A DNA stretch of 64,000 nucleotides from Mimachlamys varia (Eukaryota > Mollusca > Bivalvia > Pectinida > Pectinidae): contig OX392528.1 in NCBI GenBank assembly GCA_947623455.1, positions 54,888,322-54,952,321 of the forward strand, written 5' to 3'. Each line of letters opens with the position of its first letter. The stretch's first letter is position 1. The position numbers and the translations under genes were made by a program. This document shows positions 19,191 to 32,200 of this stretch, one piece after another. The notes beneath the pieces were generated by a model. It saw nothing but the letters and a program-made list of their open reading frames with translations, made no database searches and had not been told where the DNA came from.

Positions 19191-20039
19191 AAGGCGATTT
19201 GAACTCTGATAATGGTTGGTTAAAACTTTATATTTACCGGGTAACCAGTCAATACTGGATTTCAAGGATCTACGCAAATGGGATCTGAGAAATAAAATTA
19301 CGAGAAAACGTCAAGCATGTTATATAGCATTTAATATGCACGTTTCAAAAGCACAAAATACCATTCAAATCACATGCAATATTTACATGTATTTTATTAA
19401 CAATTTTGTATTTGGAACAGACATAAATAAAGTATGAACATAGCGTTGCTGTAAGAGAACCTAAAAAAATATACATATGAACACCATGCCAATTGGCATT
19501 TTTTCAACAGAAAGTAACACAACTCTATCCGTCCATTATCTGCTACTGATTACTCATCAAAATAACCTTGTCACCATATTGTTGGTTGCACTGAAAAATG
19601 CCACTTTATACTGTTTATAATTTTCCACGATCCGCCAAAATCAGCTTTGCCTTAACGACTAAACTCGTAACACCAAAACAGTGTTGTTTCACGCAATGAT
19701 GTTTCAAAATTTTAACTTTGTTCTTGTTTGAAACTGGATCTCATATTGAATTCTGATTATTTATACCCTTTTACTTACTGGGAAAATTGATAATTATTTT
19801 TAACCGAATTGCTTCCAAGTAAATAAAAGTTAACACAATATGTTATGTAATCTTAGTTACCTGTAATGATTCTGAAGATACTGGTATCCATTTTTTATCA
19901 TCAGATTTTAAAAACGGGATTATTGGTTCGATGACAAGGCGTGTTTTATCTAATGCTTGCGGCCTTTGAGCGACTCTAAAGAAAATCAAAGTCTGTTGAG
20001 TGAGGATTAAGAAGGGTTATAAACCGATGTTACTCAATA

Positions 20040-20235
20040 TATGTGGACCGTTCCGCGGATCGCTAGTACACTCACCTATGTTAACGCGTTAAATATGACG
20101 GGTGTGGGTCACTCCATGGATTGCTAAAACACTGTACCCATGTTATGTTAAGACTTTCGATATGACGGGTCTGGATCTTTCCGCGGATCACTAGTCCACT
20201 GACCAATGATAACGTCTGTATTGCGGGCGTGGATC
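20040..20235. repeat. About three copies of a 67-bp repeat after the TRAF stop codon
   Basis: The motif 'gtggatc-tttccgcggatcgctagt' followed by 'aatatgacgggt' recurs about every 67 bases, diverged. It starts just downstream of the stop codon of the minus-strand TRAF3-like gene, so it probably lies in its 3' UTR (inference). Confidence 0.65.
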
Positions 20236-20243
20236 ACCCATTA

Positions 20244-23200
20244 TTACGGATTTGGATGATTTGGTAGATTTGATGTATCCACTTTGATCATTAGATAAAT
20301 GGTGTCCTCCTGCAGATACGCTGGCATCTCCAGACGATTGTGGGATATGAACTTTGGTACACCAGACGCCACGTTCATTTCAGTTTCTGGTTTTTTGAAA
20401 CTATTACTAGCCGCGTTTGGGGTGAACGTGTCGCAAATATCCTGAGTCCTGGTATCTTGATCTTTCAACATCAATGACACTCGCTGTTTAAACGGCCAGG
20501 GCAGCAGAGCATCATAGTCTCCCTTCATCAGGACAAAGAAGAAGGACAGATGGGTTTCCTTACCCATCCCGTCTCCGTTCAGATAGACGCGCCCACACAT
20601 CTTGTATCCATGGCGACCTGTGTAGAACGGTTGACTGAATAACGATAAAGTCCTACCACTAACGGCTTCTTGACGTCGCCGTGTATAGTCTCTGATTTTC
20701 CACATCAGAACTCCGTCGTAATTTGCTGTCTCCAGGATTTGAAATCGAAGATCAAGTTCTGCCAGTCTGACATCGTGCAGTGTAGACTGTTTATCCAAAT
20801 GTTTCAACTTACTGTTCAATTGAGCTGAAATGCAATTGGAAAATTTGTTCAAAACAAGAGAAAACAGGATGTTGCAATACACAATCTGAACTCATAGGAG
20901 TAAACCGTGTTGTGAGAAGAGCCCAAATGAGACCGTGCAAGAGATATAATCTGAATAAATAAAAATCTAAAAGAATTCGCTGGTTCCTGACAAGCAGCGG
21001 TATGGAGCGGGAAGCCATCAACATAAATCTAGCCCAAAACACCAGTAATCAGTTCCAAGGTAAAACTATCCCATAAAGATTCATGACGATCCCTCCGGTA
21101 ATTTCAGAGAAACAGTGGTAACAAACTTTAACAACCAAATATAATATTGTAGTCGAGCCACTTTACAGGAAATACGAAAACGCTCAAAACGTGACATGCA
21201 CGTTGATTTCTTGCCGTCTTTCTGTGATGCAACAGTCAAAAACTTCAAACATAAAACGTTTTCATCTAGTTTTAACAAGAATTCCATGGATGTAGATGTG
21301 GTTCCTGTACAGCAAGCTGGGAGATGGATGAGTTTTAAGGAACAAGCTATACATATTCATTGAATCAATTCCAACTTTAATTTGCATAAGCCTGATGGAT
21401 TCCCATGCAATGAATACACTTGAAGATTATGATGTTAAGGTTTCTCATGACTTCCCATGGATGGTTTTTGTAACTGTAATAAGAGATGTAAGTGTTTATT
21501 CAAGACTTTTCATACATATTTCCCATTTATTGAAACAGTGACCTTGACCTTGAACATGAAAAGCAATCCCAAGAAAACACTTTGTGAAAGTTAGAACTGC
21601 ACCAAGGTTGAGTTAGATCAGCAAAAGCAAACTCGATTTAACACACGGAAACTAATTTCCTATTTATAGTAAAATGACCTTGACCTTTGACCTTCGAATC
21701 TGAAAAGCAATTGCAAGCAAGCACGTTTGGTAAGGAAGCACTGTGTAAAGATTTATCGTGATCAGCAAAAGCAAACAAACTCCGAGTTATCGCATGGAAA
21801 CCGATTTTCTATTTAAAGTAACAGTGACCTTGACCTTTGAACCTGAAAAGCAATCCCATGCATGCACTTTTGTAAGTAAGCACTGTTTGAAGTTCGAGCT
21901 TGATCGGCTTATGCGAACTCGAGTTATCGCAAGGAAACCTTTTTTCTATTTAAAGTAATAGTGACCTTGACATTTGACTTTCGAGCATGAAAAGCAATCC
22001 CAAGCAAGTACTTTAAGTAAGGCAGCACTGTATGAAGTTTGAGTTCGATTGTCCCAAGGGAAACCGTTGTTGTGACTCCGTCGACGACGACACTGACATC
22101 GTGATGTATATATGTCAGCTTTTCAGGCGACACAGATTAATGAGGAAAGCTTAACTAGACTCCATATTAAAGATGTTTGGTTAGTTAAATGAAAAGCTTA
22201 ATCTTACAAAATAAACACTGCCAGCAGCACATAGTGAAAATGCCGATATGAATATAAGCCCTCTTTATATGCGGACAAGAAGAGTACCACGAAATGCAAT
22301 GTACGCCCCTCATTTGCCATGTAACATTTACTCCATAATGGTCAGTGACTGAAGAGTAAATATGAGGATAGGGTGGATGGACAGCAGGACTGATTCACAG
22401 CAAAGTAAATGGAAATATCCAAGAAAAGTAAACGGAGGGCTCATGGATACATCTGCAAATTGTGTGATTCTCGAGCACTGACTCCTCGGGAAGGGTCCCG
22501 CTATGTTTATGACCCTTAAGAGATAATAATTATGAGCTTGTCTATGAATCCGATTAAAAATTGAGGTTTAATCATTTTACTCCTTCTGACCAAATTCGTC
22601 TGAAAAGGTGCCATCGTGACTAGGAATCATTACTTTCCAAGTAAATCATCATGTAAACCACTTCAGGCAAGTAAGCTAATTTGCTAATGGCAAACCTCGG
22701 CATTTTGGTTCTTAGAAGAAGCTTTTCTGAGGATCTTAAATATCCTACTCCATGAAAGCAAGATAAAAAGCCACGCAACAAGGCTTGAAGTCATTCAAGT
22801 GTTTTTCAGAAAAAGTCATTTTAGTGTTTTCTATGTGCCATTTGTATACCTACAAATATAAATTAGGTAGCATGCCATCCAAAATGCTCCTGATCAAAAC
22901 CATTCTTCTATGCAATGCAGAACATCGAGAATTTGTGCACCGACCATTTTAATATATATTCCCTTCCCTTTTTAAAAAGGGACTATTTCAATTCAAATGC
23001 AACATGCTCTTTTAGAACATGTTCTATGCAAGATTGTCCGATCCATCCAGAATGTGAAGATAAACATACAAACGAAATCATGCAGCACCAATTTCTCATT
23101 ATTATTCTCCAATAATTTACTTGCATAATCAATGTGATCTTGGATATACATGCAAGTTCAAGTTATCCTATTCGAAAACATTTTACATGTTATATTCCAT

Positions 23201-26200
23201 GTCAATAACCATATCGAGCAATGAATCTTATTTGCTATTTTTCATGACTTGATCTTCGGTTCTTCAGAAGAAGTTATTTGAGGATCCATAATCTATTAAG
23301 TTTTGCCATATTCTGTGCAACAAATGTCTAACCATATGATATGGTTATGCCAGTTCTTTAGAAGAAGTTGTCTTTATTTCATTGTGACAACAACTGACAT
23401 CAATTTCGAAATACGCCTTCCAGTAAACTTCAGTCCAAATATCACATTTCAATGTCATGTGGTAAATTGCAAAGAGAATACAGACGATCCTGGCACCGGC
23501 CATTGAAACAACAAAGCCTTCTTTTGGCCTTTCGGTTCTTAAAAAGAAGTTACACAAGAAGACATAGTTCCTGTTAGCTTTGTCACATTCTCGTTAAATC
23601 AAACAAAATGGCTTTGGGCCATTCTAGTTCTCCAGAAGAAGTCGTTTTTATTGCCTCAATGAAGCTTTAAATGTAAACACATAGAACACAGATGATCCTG
23701 GCGTCACTGTTCTGTTTTTGGATATCGGTTCTCTCAAACTACTAACAACTAACCTCTAAAGTAAATAGGTTTGCCATGCTTTGTCCACATCATAGTCACA
23801 AACTTGATGTCCACAAATGATTTTACTTTTGGGTGCACAACCGAGTTCTCACCTGGACCTATCATTTCTCCGATTCCTACCAGCGGCCCAGCCCTCTCAA
23901 GGTTGGTAACTCTTGCGCTCAGAGCTTGGTTAGTCTCTTTGATGGCGGTAACTTCACGGACAAGATTGTCTGCGACTGATTTTGCCGCTCTATCCTCGAA
24001 CTTCCTGTCCAAGTTAATCACTCGCTCTCCATGTGATGCAATCAGCAACTGACAAATGATAACATAGACATGTTCTTATTCATTAATAGAAACATTTAAT
24101 AGAAAACGGTTTTGTTGATACTAGAATAATCACTGAAATGGAGTTCAAAGTTCAAAGTTCTAGTTTGGTACCCTTGAGCCTAACAAAATGGTAATGACTT
24201 ATTTTCATGATATAAGAAGCATGCAGAATATTAGATCGAAAATGTGGTGTATCGTAAGAGAACATTGAGAGCACCGCAATGTTTAGGGAAATAGTATATT
24301 TCATTTACATTTTCCCCACTTCATCCAGCGATACCAAATATATATATACTAATAAAAGAACAATAGAAACGAACGATATAAAATTAATTATGTACTCTTA
24401 AATTGCCATAATGTAAATTATATGTTTGATACAGATAATGGGTCACGTGATATTAAGACAGGAAATTTATTTTAATATTTACAATGTGCATTCACTGTAA
24501 ATATTTACAGCTTAACATGATTCAGACAGTAAATGCTATTAGTGTCTGGTCATCAGAGGATCTCATACTAAACTTAGATTTAAAGACAACGGCTGTGACA
24601 AGTAAGACAGTAAATGCTATTAGTGTCTGGTCTTCAGAGGATCTCATACTTAATCTTAGATTTAAAGACAACGGCTGTGACAAGTTAAGTCAATAGCATT
24701 AATTATATTTATCAGTTTAAACCGACTTTTTAATATACTAATTCTTTATTCAAAGATAAGGCAATTTCAATTACAATTTTAAATTTGAAAATGTATTCCA
24801 AAATGAAACCGAGACGGCCATTATGCTAAATTAACTGTCAAAGCTTCCAAATGCATTTTTCTCTTTCAGTATATTGTTGAAGTGAAAAACTGTGACTAAA
24901 TCTGGTGTACACTATGTTCATTAAATTAGAAAGGCGAAAGTAAATATTGAGCTGGACAAGTATGGTGCCACAATTAAGCGTCACCACAAAGAAGCTAATT
25001 TCGGAGAGGACAATTGTAGTTTCGACTTTGTATTATGCAATATGATGAAAAGGTACTTGATTTCTATATCATCCTTTCTTTACCTTTAGTTCGTTCCCAG
25101 ATTTCTTCGAAGCCGTACTTTCCTTTTTAAGAAAGCTTAATTGTCCCTCCAAGTCAACGGCCTTCAGCTGCCATTTTTCTTTCTCCTCTCTGAGATCCTA
25201 AAAAATTAACAGAACGATTTACAGTCAATTCTGCTGGAAACCATCTCTATCAAAAGACCTTGTTCGGTAAGAGACAATGTTTCAATCCATTAGATATCCC
25301 AATGGCAAATGTATGTTTATTTCAGAGACACTTACGTGTTTTTAGATGTCATTTCATCAGTACTGAATAATTATACGTCTCCAAAAGCTGTATATAGGCA
25401 TCAAAGTACACTTATATATCATCAGTGTTTAGATATTAAACCAGCTCCATGTTTTATACGGAGCGGGCGGATGGATAGCGATACGAGGCAATATTACCTG
25501 AAAGATGTACTTTATTTGTGCTTGTGATCAGGCCCCGGGATCATGAAACAATTAAACTTATACCTTAGACATAATTTGAACTTATAAGTTTGAAGTTTTG
25601 ACATTCTTAAGTTGATCATGAAACGTGCTAAGCAAAATCGTAGCTGAGACTGAAGATGGCGTAATAAATACATGTGCTGCATCTTTTAAATTTAGTTATA
25701 TTAACAGTATGCCGAAAAAAATGAATTAAACTGCACCATACAGCTGTTTCGTCCTCCTAGGACTATTCTCGGCGAATTTAACCGGGTGTCGGATTGCGAA
25801 GCTCTTTTCGATTTAAGAAAATGGAGATAAATTAACGTACATCAGTGAAATAAAGGAGTGTAGTATTTTACATTTTTTTTCTGTTATACATGTATATTGA
25901 CTAAGAAGGAGAAACTATAGTTCGTTTCGGGAAATGTTGACGGTTGACTTCATGTAGAAGGTTGGAAATTTGACTATTCCAGAAGGGTGATCATTGACGG
26001 GTCATTAATTTCCTGGTACAGATTCATCTTAGAGAATCGTTCTGTTGTATCTTTTTAGCTCTTTGTTCCAACCGATAAGTGTTGCCATTTCCCATGGATA
26101 TTTATTCAGAAATCAATGAAGCACATATTAAGCTAGAGCCTTTCATTGATGCACTAAAATATTTGGAGTATTTTCAGGATAAACAACGGACTTTTTTTTC

Positions 26201-29200
26201 ACTTTTACTTTAATGACTTCGTAGGCATTTTGAACATTGGGAAGGTAAGGATTCAAGGTGAACCCACTCTGGAATTGAATTAAAATTTCGCTGATCAGCA
26301 AATCGGAAGTCAGATACTGGGTTGCTTGAGCAAGTTTAGTCCCAAACATTTGATTATTTATTTTTGTAACATAATATTTTTTGTTAGTTCACATATAAAA
26401 CGTCTGATTCATATACTTTACCACATACTTCAATTTATACGTATTCAAGAAAGAGAAAGAGGTAGGCCTTTTCAAGTTAGAAGGGACACTGACTGATGTC
26501 GGGTGCATATATTTGGAGAGCGTTTTTTAGTAATGTTACGGTAGTGTCAACACCGGAAACGACTGAAAGTAATGCGAACGTCTGTTTGTGGATGTGATCT
26601 ATAACGTGCAATTATGTTTTTTATAACGAGTTACATGTCTACAATAAATTGAGACGCAAGATTAACTTTTAAGCATATCTTCCTGTGCATGCTATTGATA
26701 CAGCGGCAAGGAGGGATTCTCGAACAAGCCGAGTCAGGGAGTGAAGGCCTCATGCATGTACGTCAGAACTTCGTCCACGATCTTGTCGGATTTCGCCTAT
26801 AGTCGTTTAAATGAAACATCACATTTGTAATAATTGGAAATAGTTCCCATTTGATTCTAAAGTTTTAAAAGTAAATAGTGACGAAACAATCCGGACGAAA
26901 TGTCTCTTCCTTTCTCTCAATGAGCAGACGGACACCTGAAGCGTACGATATGTAAGATAAAATTCAGACTCAAGTCTGCCCTGTAGCAGTATCAGGATTT
27001 AAGACAGAAATTCAGACTTTAATATGGCCTGTAGCAGTATCAGGATTTAAGACAGAAATTCAGACTTAAGACTTTAGTTTATTTCCATGGTCCCCAAGCT
27101 AAGTTTTAAGACTTGAGTCCAAGTCCAGTCATATTTCCGGGGCCAGGTGTTACTACATGAAGTTTGTTATTACACATATATTAAGTACTTATTTTTAATG
27201 ATATTTGCTAATTACGTTTAGTTCCGTAAGGATATCTGTATTTTGGCGCTCCATAGTTGATGTATATCTGGACAACAGTTGCAAATGGGATGCAAGGTCA
27301 ATCTTCTCGTGTTGCTTTACCTCTTCCTGTGCCCCCTAAAATAAAATACACAGGCAAGAATGGTCACAAAATAACATCTAAGAACAATAGTAAGTTTCAT
27401 TTTAGATTTCTGAAATCATACTTGATCTGTCCAGTTCAGCATTTTAACATGATCCAAAGGTTTGTTTAATGAACTCGCATTGATATATGCTTCGTTGAAT
27501 TTGTCATCTTTTAACAATACAGAAGGGCTATCGACATGGCTATGAGGGCCTGTACGCCGAGTATCATATCTGTTATCTGATCGTCTTAGGTCCTTGTTTC
27601 CAATTGTTCATTTACAGTTTTGGTGGTTTCAACTTACCTTGAAATCGCATCCAATACAAGAAAATGCGCAGAGTGTTGGCTTATTGGGACACTGTTCGGC
27701 ATGAACTCCAAGCTAGAAAGGAAAAAGAATAAGGATAATTAAATTGGCGATCAGGTTAATTGACGATTGAATTGACAAATTGTGCACAACCAATGCTTTT
27801 TAACTAATGAAATTGCTTCATTTGAGATCATTAATTAAGTCATATGGGCTGAGCACACTTTAAAGTCAGTATAAATGTCAAACTGCGATCGAGCTTCATA
27901 TGAACGGATCTGTCCTGACCTATCATGTCTGAAAGGGAGGATGATTTCCCAAATACTGATAGTTCTTCAAATGCAATTCTATTTGTATATTATACTTATG
28001 CATTTATCAACTCCTTGTTCGGCAATTGTTGTAACCACTGACCTAAAGGTCACTGTTATTCAAAATACTGTTACCTTGAACAAACTTCAAAGTCACACAT
28101 TCAACTAGTCTTCTTAGTCCTCTATCCCAGCTGTCTAGATATCTGCTGGTAAAATAGTATTACCCCAGACATGCTGGATGACAAGTCATTCAAATCTCAA
28201 TACAACTGACCTATATTACTTTAAATTAAAGGCCCAATATACGTTACTCCAGGAATTTTTTCGTGATGCTGAAAAATCCAGTTGATAACCATGCAAAATT
28301 TAGCCAAAAACGAAGTAAAACTGAGCGGTTACTAACAAGAAACTCTTGACAGAAAAATCCATTGAATTGAAAATAATTCAAAGAATTGGCCCACTTCAAT
28401 AACACGCCAAAGTTAGAAGACAGTTAAAAATGGACGCGTGTTTACGAATACCGATTTTCAACGGCTGCTGTACCGGTAACCGCGTAAGAATTCATCTTAA
28501 ATATTGCTGATATCAGTTAATCTTAGCTAAATCTATAAATATAAAAAGTTATTAGGCTTGATTTTCTCTTCAAGTTTTGCCGAAAGTTACGTATATTGGG
28601 CCTTTAAAGTATTATATATTAATTTGAAATCAATATCCATTATACCAGCTAACTACTTACTACTGATAAAATATCACGACCCCCAGACCTTTTTGGTCTA
28701 AATGATGTCTCAAAAATGTCGATTGTTGTTGGACTACGGGCCATGGACGATGGGCTACAAATGACACACGAAGACAGATAACAAAATGACATTGCGTCTA
28801 CGACTCAGGTGACATTGCATTAATTTTAAAGTAATAAGCTTAGGAAGACTTACTTGTTCTCGGAGAAAGTTTGGCGCCCCGCAACGATACGGACAACTTA
28901 TCATGACTTTTGGGCAGTCGTTATTGAGATGCATCTACAATTACATCGATATAAAATAAGCATATCAGTTAACAAAATAGGAAAATAACATTTTGTCTTA
29001 GATATTCATTTGGTTATTCTTGTTTTACCCAAGTGATAAACGATGTGTTACCCGAAGAAATATTTCCTCATTCTGAAAGGTCAAAGTCCATACATTGAAC
29101 GTTATCAGCCGTATAAGTAGTCCTCGAAAATGATAAGATGAAGGCACGAGGAAGTTGGAGCGTACAATGTCCGGTCACGGCCTACTGTGATGCATGTATG

Positions 29201-32200
29201 AATCACAGTTCCTATATCTAGACTGGAAAATAATCGCCTATCATGCAATTAAAAGATGACGTAACACACACATATGCTGGACATTTTAAATTTAGTAATA
29301 GATTAAGTATGCTGAAAAATGAATCAAATTGAAAAGTAAAAGAACACTTGTGAATGATATGCGAGAACATGAGTGTGCGAAACACTTGTAAAAATAGATA
29401 TGTTGTATTGTTAGGCTTAGTCATATTCTGGGAATTTTTATATGTCCACTGTATAACCACCTACAATTCTAATATCCCTACATGTCATGTCTATTAATAA
29501 AAATAGATATACATACGAAATGAACACTTGGAACACTAAGGCTTACTTTTGAGCTAGGGCCTTTTCTGTGATGCATTAAAATAGTTCGAGACTTGAACTT
29601 GAAAAATAGGTCTTAACAGACTATTCTACATTTGCTGTTTACCTCGATCTCTACTTAAACTATGACCAACATGGAGAGCTTACTACTAAGCTAAATGATA
29701 AACGTGACGATTTCAATTTTCCGATCGTGAACTTTTCATTTCTGGATACTAACATCTCTGATTCTCCAACCTATGGTGTTTACATGTCGCAGTTGATTCG
29801 TTATTGTAAGGGTGTCGTCACAAACACGTATGCTGCACCTTTTAAATTTAGTATGGCCTCCTCTAAATATCGTTATTTTCGTGATCGATATCGACTGCTG
29901 ACAAACAACCTAACAACACAAGGATTCGAGAGAAGCATGTTGATCAGAACTTTGGTTTATGGTCGCTGTCTTTGTCTCATTGAGAAATATTCTGTATATT
30001 TAAGTGATATGAAGATGGACGTTTTTTTAGTTTGTGTATTAGTTTGCTTACTTCTTGTGCTTTGAAATGACTCGGTTCTCATTTCGAGGACTTGATGTTT
30101 ACTTGGATGTGACCAAGATTTACATGGCGGGTGTCGGCGATGAAGCAAAAGACGCTTACTCTTCCGGAACACCTGGTCTTGTTCTCTTGTGCTTTTTCCA
30201 GGATTCCAATAAAGATTTTTTTTTTCGTATTTTGCCTACAGTTTAATCGAATATTGAGTTCGGATTATGGTTTTGTAGACGCTTCGGTTTTCTCTGATTA
30301 TTTTTCATAGACGTCTGTTCATTTCTGCAACAGATTTTCTTTTGGTGTTTGCAGTGTCATATGATATGTATAAAGACGGAGGACTATATATTTACCTGGA
30401 ATTTGCCCTTGAGAGTGACCTGTTTACAGTGGTTACATGTGACAGATAGGAAATCACAACCCTCATTAACATGGACATCATACTGGTCTCTGGACAGCAA
30501 CAACTCTGGACATCCTTCTGATGCTCGGACACATCGAAGCAAGGCGAACTCGCATCGAAGAATGTGTTTCTTGAAACAAAACAAATTCAGTTTTACCTAT
30601 AATTACATAGATAGTTCAATCGTGAAAAAAAACTTGTTTTATTTTTAAACTCAATCCTCGACAATCAAGGGTCAAGTAACGCTCACTTTAGCACCCTGTA
30701 CTCTAGGATTATGTCATAGCAAAATAGAAGGTGAGCGACTTGCTATTTGACTGATCTGGGGTGAAAAATCCTGACAAAACGTTAGGCTGATACTTTTTTG
30801 GTTTTGTTTGTTTGGGTTTTGTTTCTTATACAGCCTGCACATGAATTTTAATTTAGAATGTTAAAAGTCAAATAAGTTAAAATCTTGACAAAACGTTAGG
30901 CTGATACATTTTGGTTGTGTTTGTTTCGGGTTTTTTTTTGGTTTTTTTGTTATACAGCCTGCACATGTATTTTAGAATGTTAAAAGTCGAATTAGTAAAA
31001 AATCCTGACAAAACGTTAGGCTGATACTTTTTTGGTTTTGTTTGTTTGGGTTTTGTTTCTTATACAGCCTGCACATGAATTGTAATTTAGAATGTTAAAA
31101 GTCAAATAAGTTAAAATCCTGACAAAACGTTAGGCTGATACATTTTGGTTGTGTTTGTTTCGGGTTTTTTTTGTTTTTTGTTATTGTTATACAGCCTGCA
31201 CATGTATTTTAGAATGTTAAAAGTCGAATTAGTAAAAATCCTGACAAAACGTTAGGCTGATACATTTTTGGTTGTGTTTGTTTTGGTTTTTGTTTGTTTG
31301 TTATATAGCCTGCACAAGAGCCTGCACTAAAGCTATCAATGATAATTGTCACTAGAATTTATAACATGAAATTCTAATCATCTCCAGCAATGATTTCGAT
31401 GCATAAAGACACTTAAATGTAATTGTCAACTTTAAGAAAATCGTACAAATCAAGGGCGTCATGCAACTCTCCTTTTAAAGACCAATTAAAAGGTCCATTA
31501 TACACATATTTACTGAATTTTTCGTCATTCTGAAAAATTCTGAAAATTTACAGTACAGAAATTACAGCCATGCACAAATAAGGCTAAAACGAATTATACC
31601 TGAACGGTTACTACCAAGAAACTCATGAGAGAAAATTAAAAATTTTTTTTTTAGGTGTGGACCACTAAAACAAGCCGAAGTTAGACGACAGTTCAAAATG
31701 GATGCATGTTTACCAATACCGAGTTTCAACTGCTTCTGTACCGATACCCACGAAAGAATTAATTTTGAATATTGCTGATATCAGTTTATCTTAACTAAAT
31801 TTATAATTATAAAAAGTGATTAGGCTTTATTTTCACCAAAGATTTTGCCGAAAGTTACGTATATTGGGCCTTTAAATGGGAAGTCCAATTAGTAAACTCT
31901 TCCCTAAAGCTAAGATAGTTAACACTAGAATGTGTAACATAAAACCTTGAAATGATAAGAGTAACTCTTATCATTTCGCGCATTAATTCTGCTTCATTTA
32001 TAGAAGTCGATAAACCGTATTTGTTTTAGGAGTAACCACAATTTATTTTAGGATTATACAGTATATACCGAAAAAAAATGTGTGCACCTAGCATAAATCC
32101 ACGAAGTGGTTTATGCAAAAAAAAATTGCATTTTTTTCGGTATATAACATATAACCCTCGGGAAAATGATGGTCATTCCTTATAATTTCATTTCTAAATT

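Noticed and set aside
20809..21042. 77-codon minus-strand ORF next to the TRAF last exon
   Set aside because: It lies across the intron-exon boundary in a different frame; the acceptor at 20825-20826 and the TRAF-C homology fix the real frame.
26143..26349. 68-codon minus-strand ORF as a possible TRAF coiled-coil exon
   Set aside because: The phases of the neighbouring exons join without it, the wording is not coiled-coil-like, and no matching acceptor/donor pair was found.
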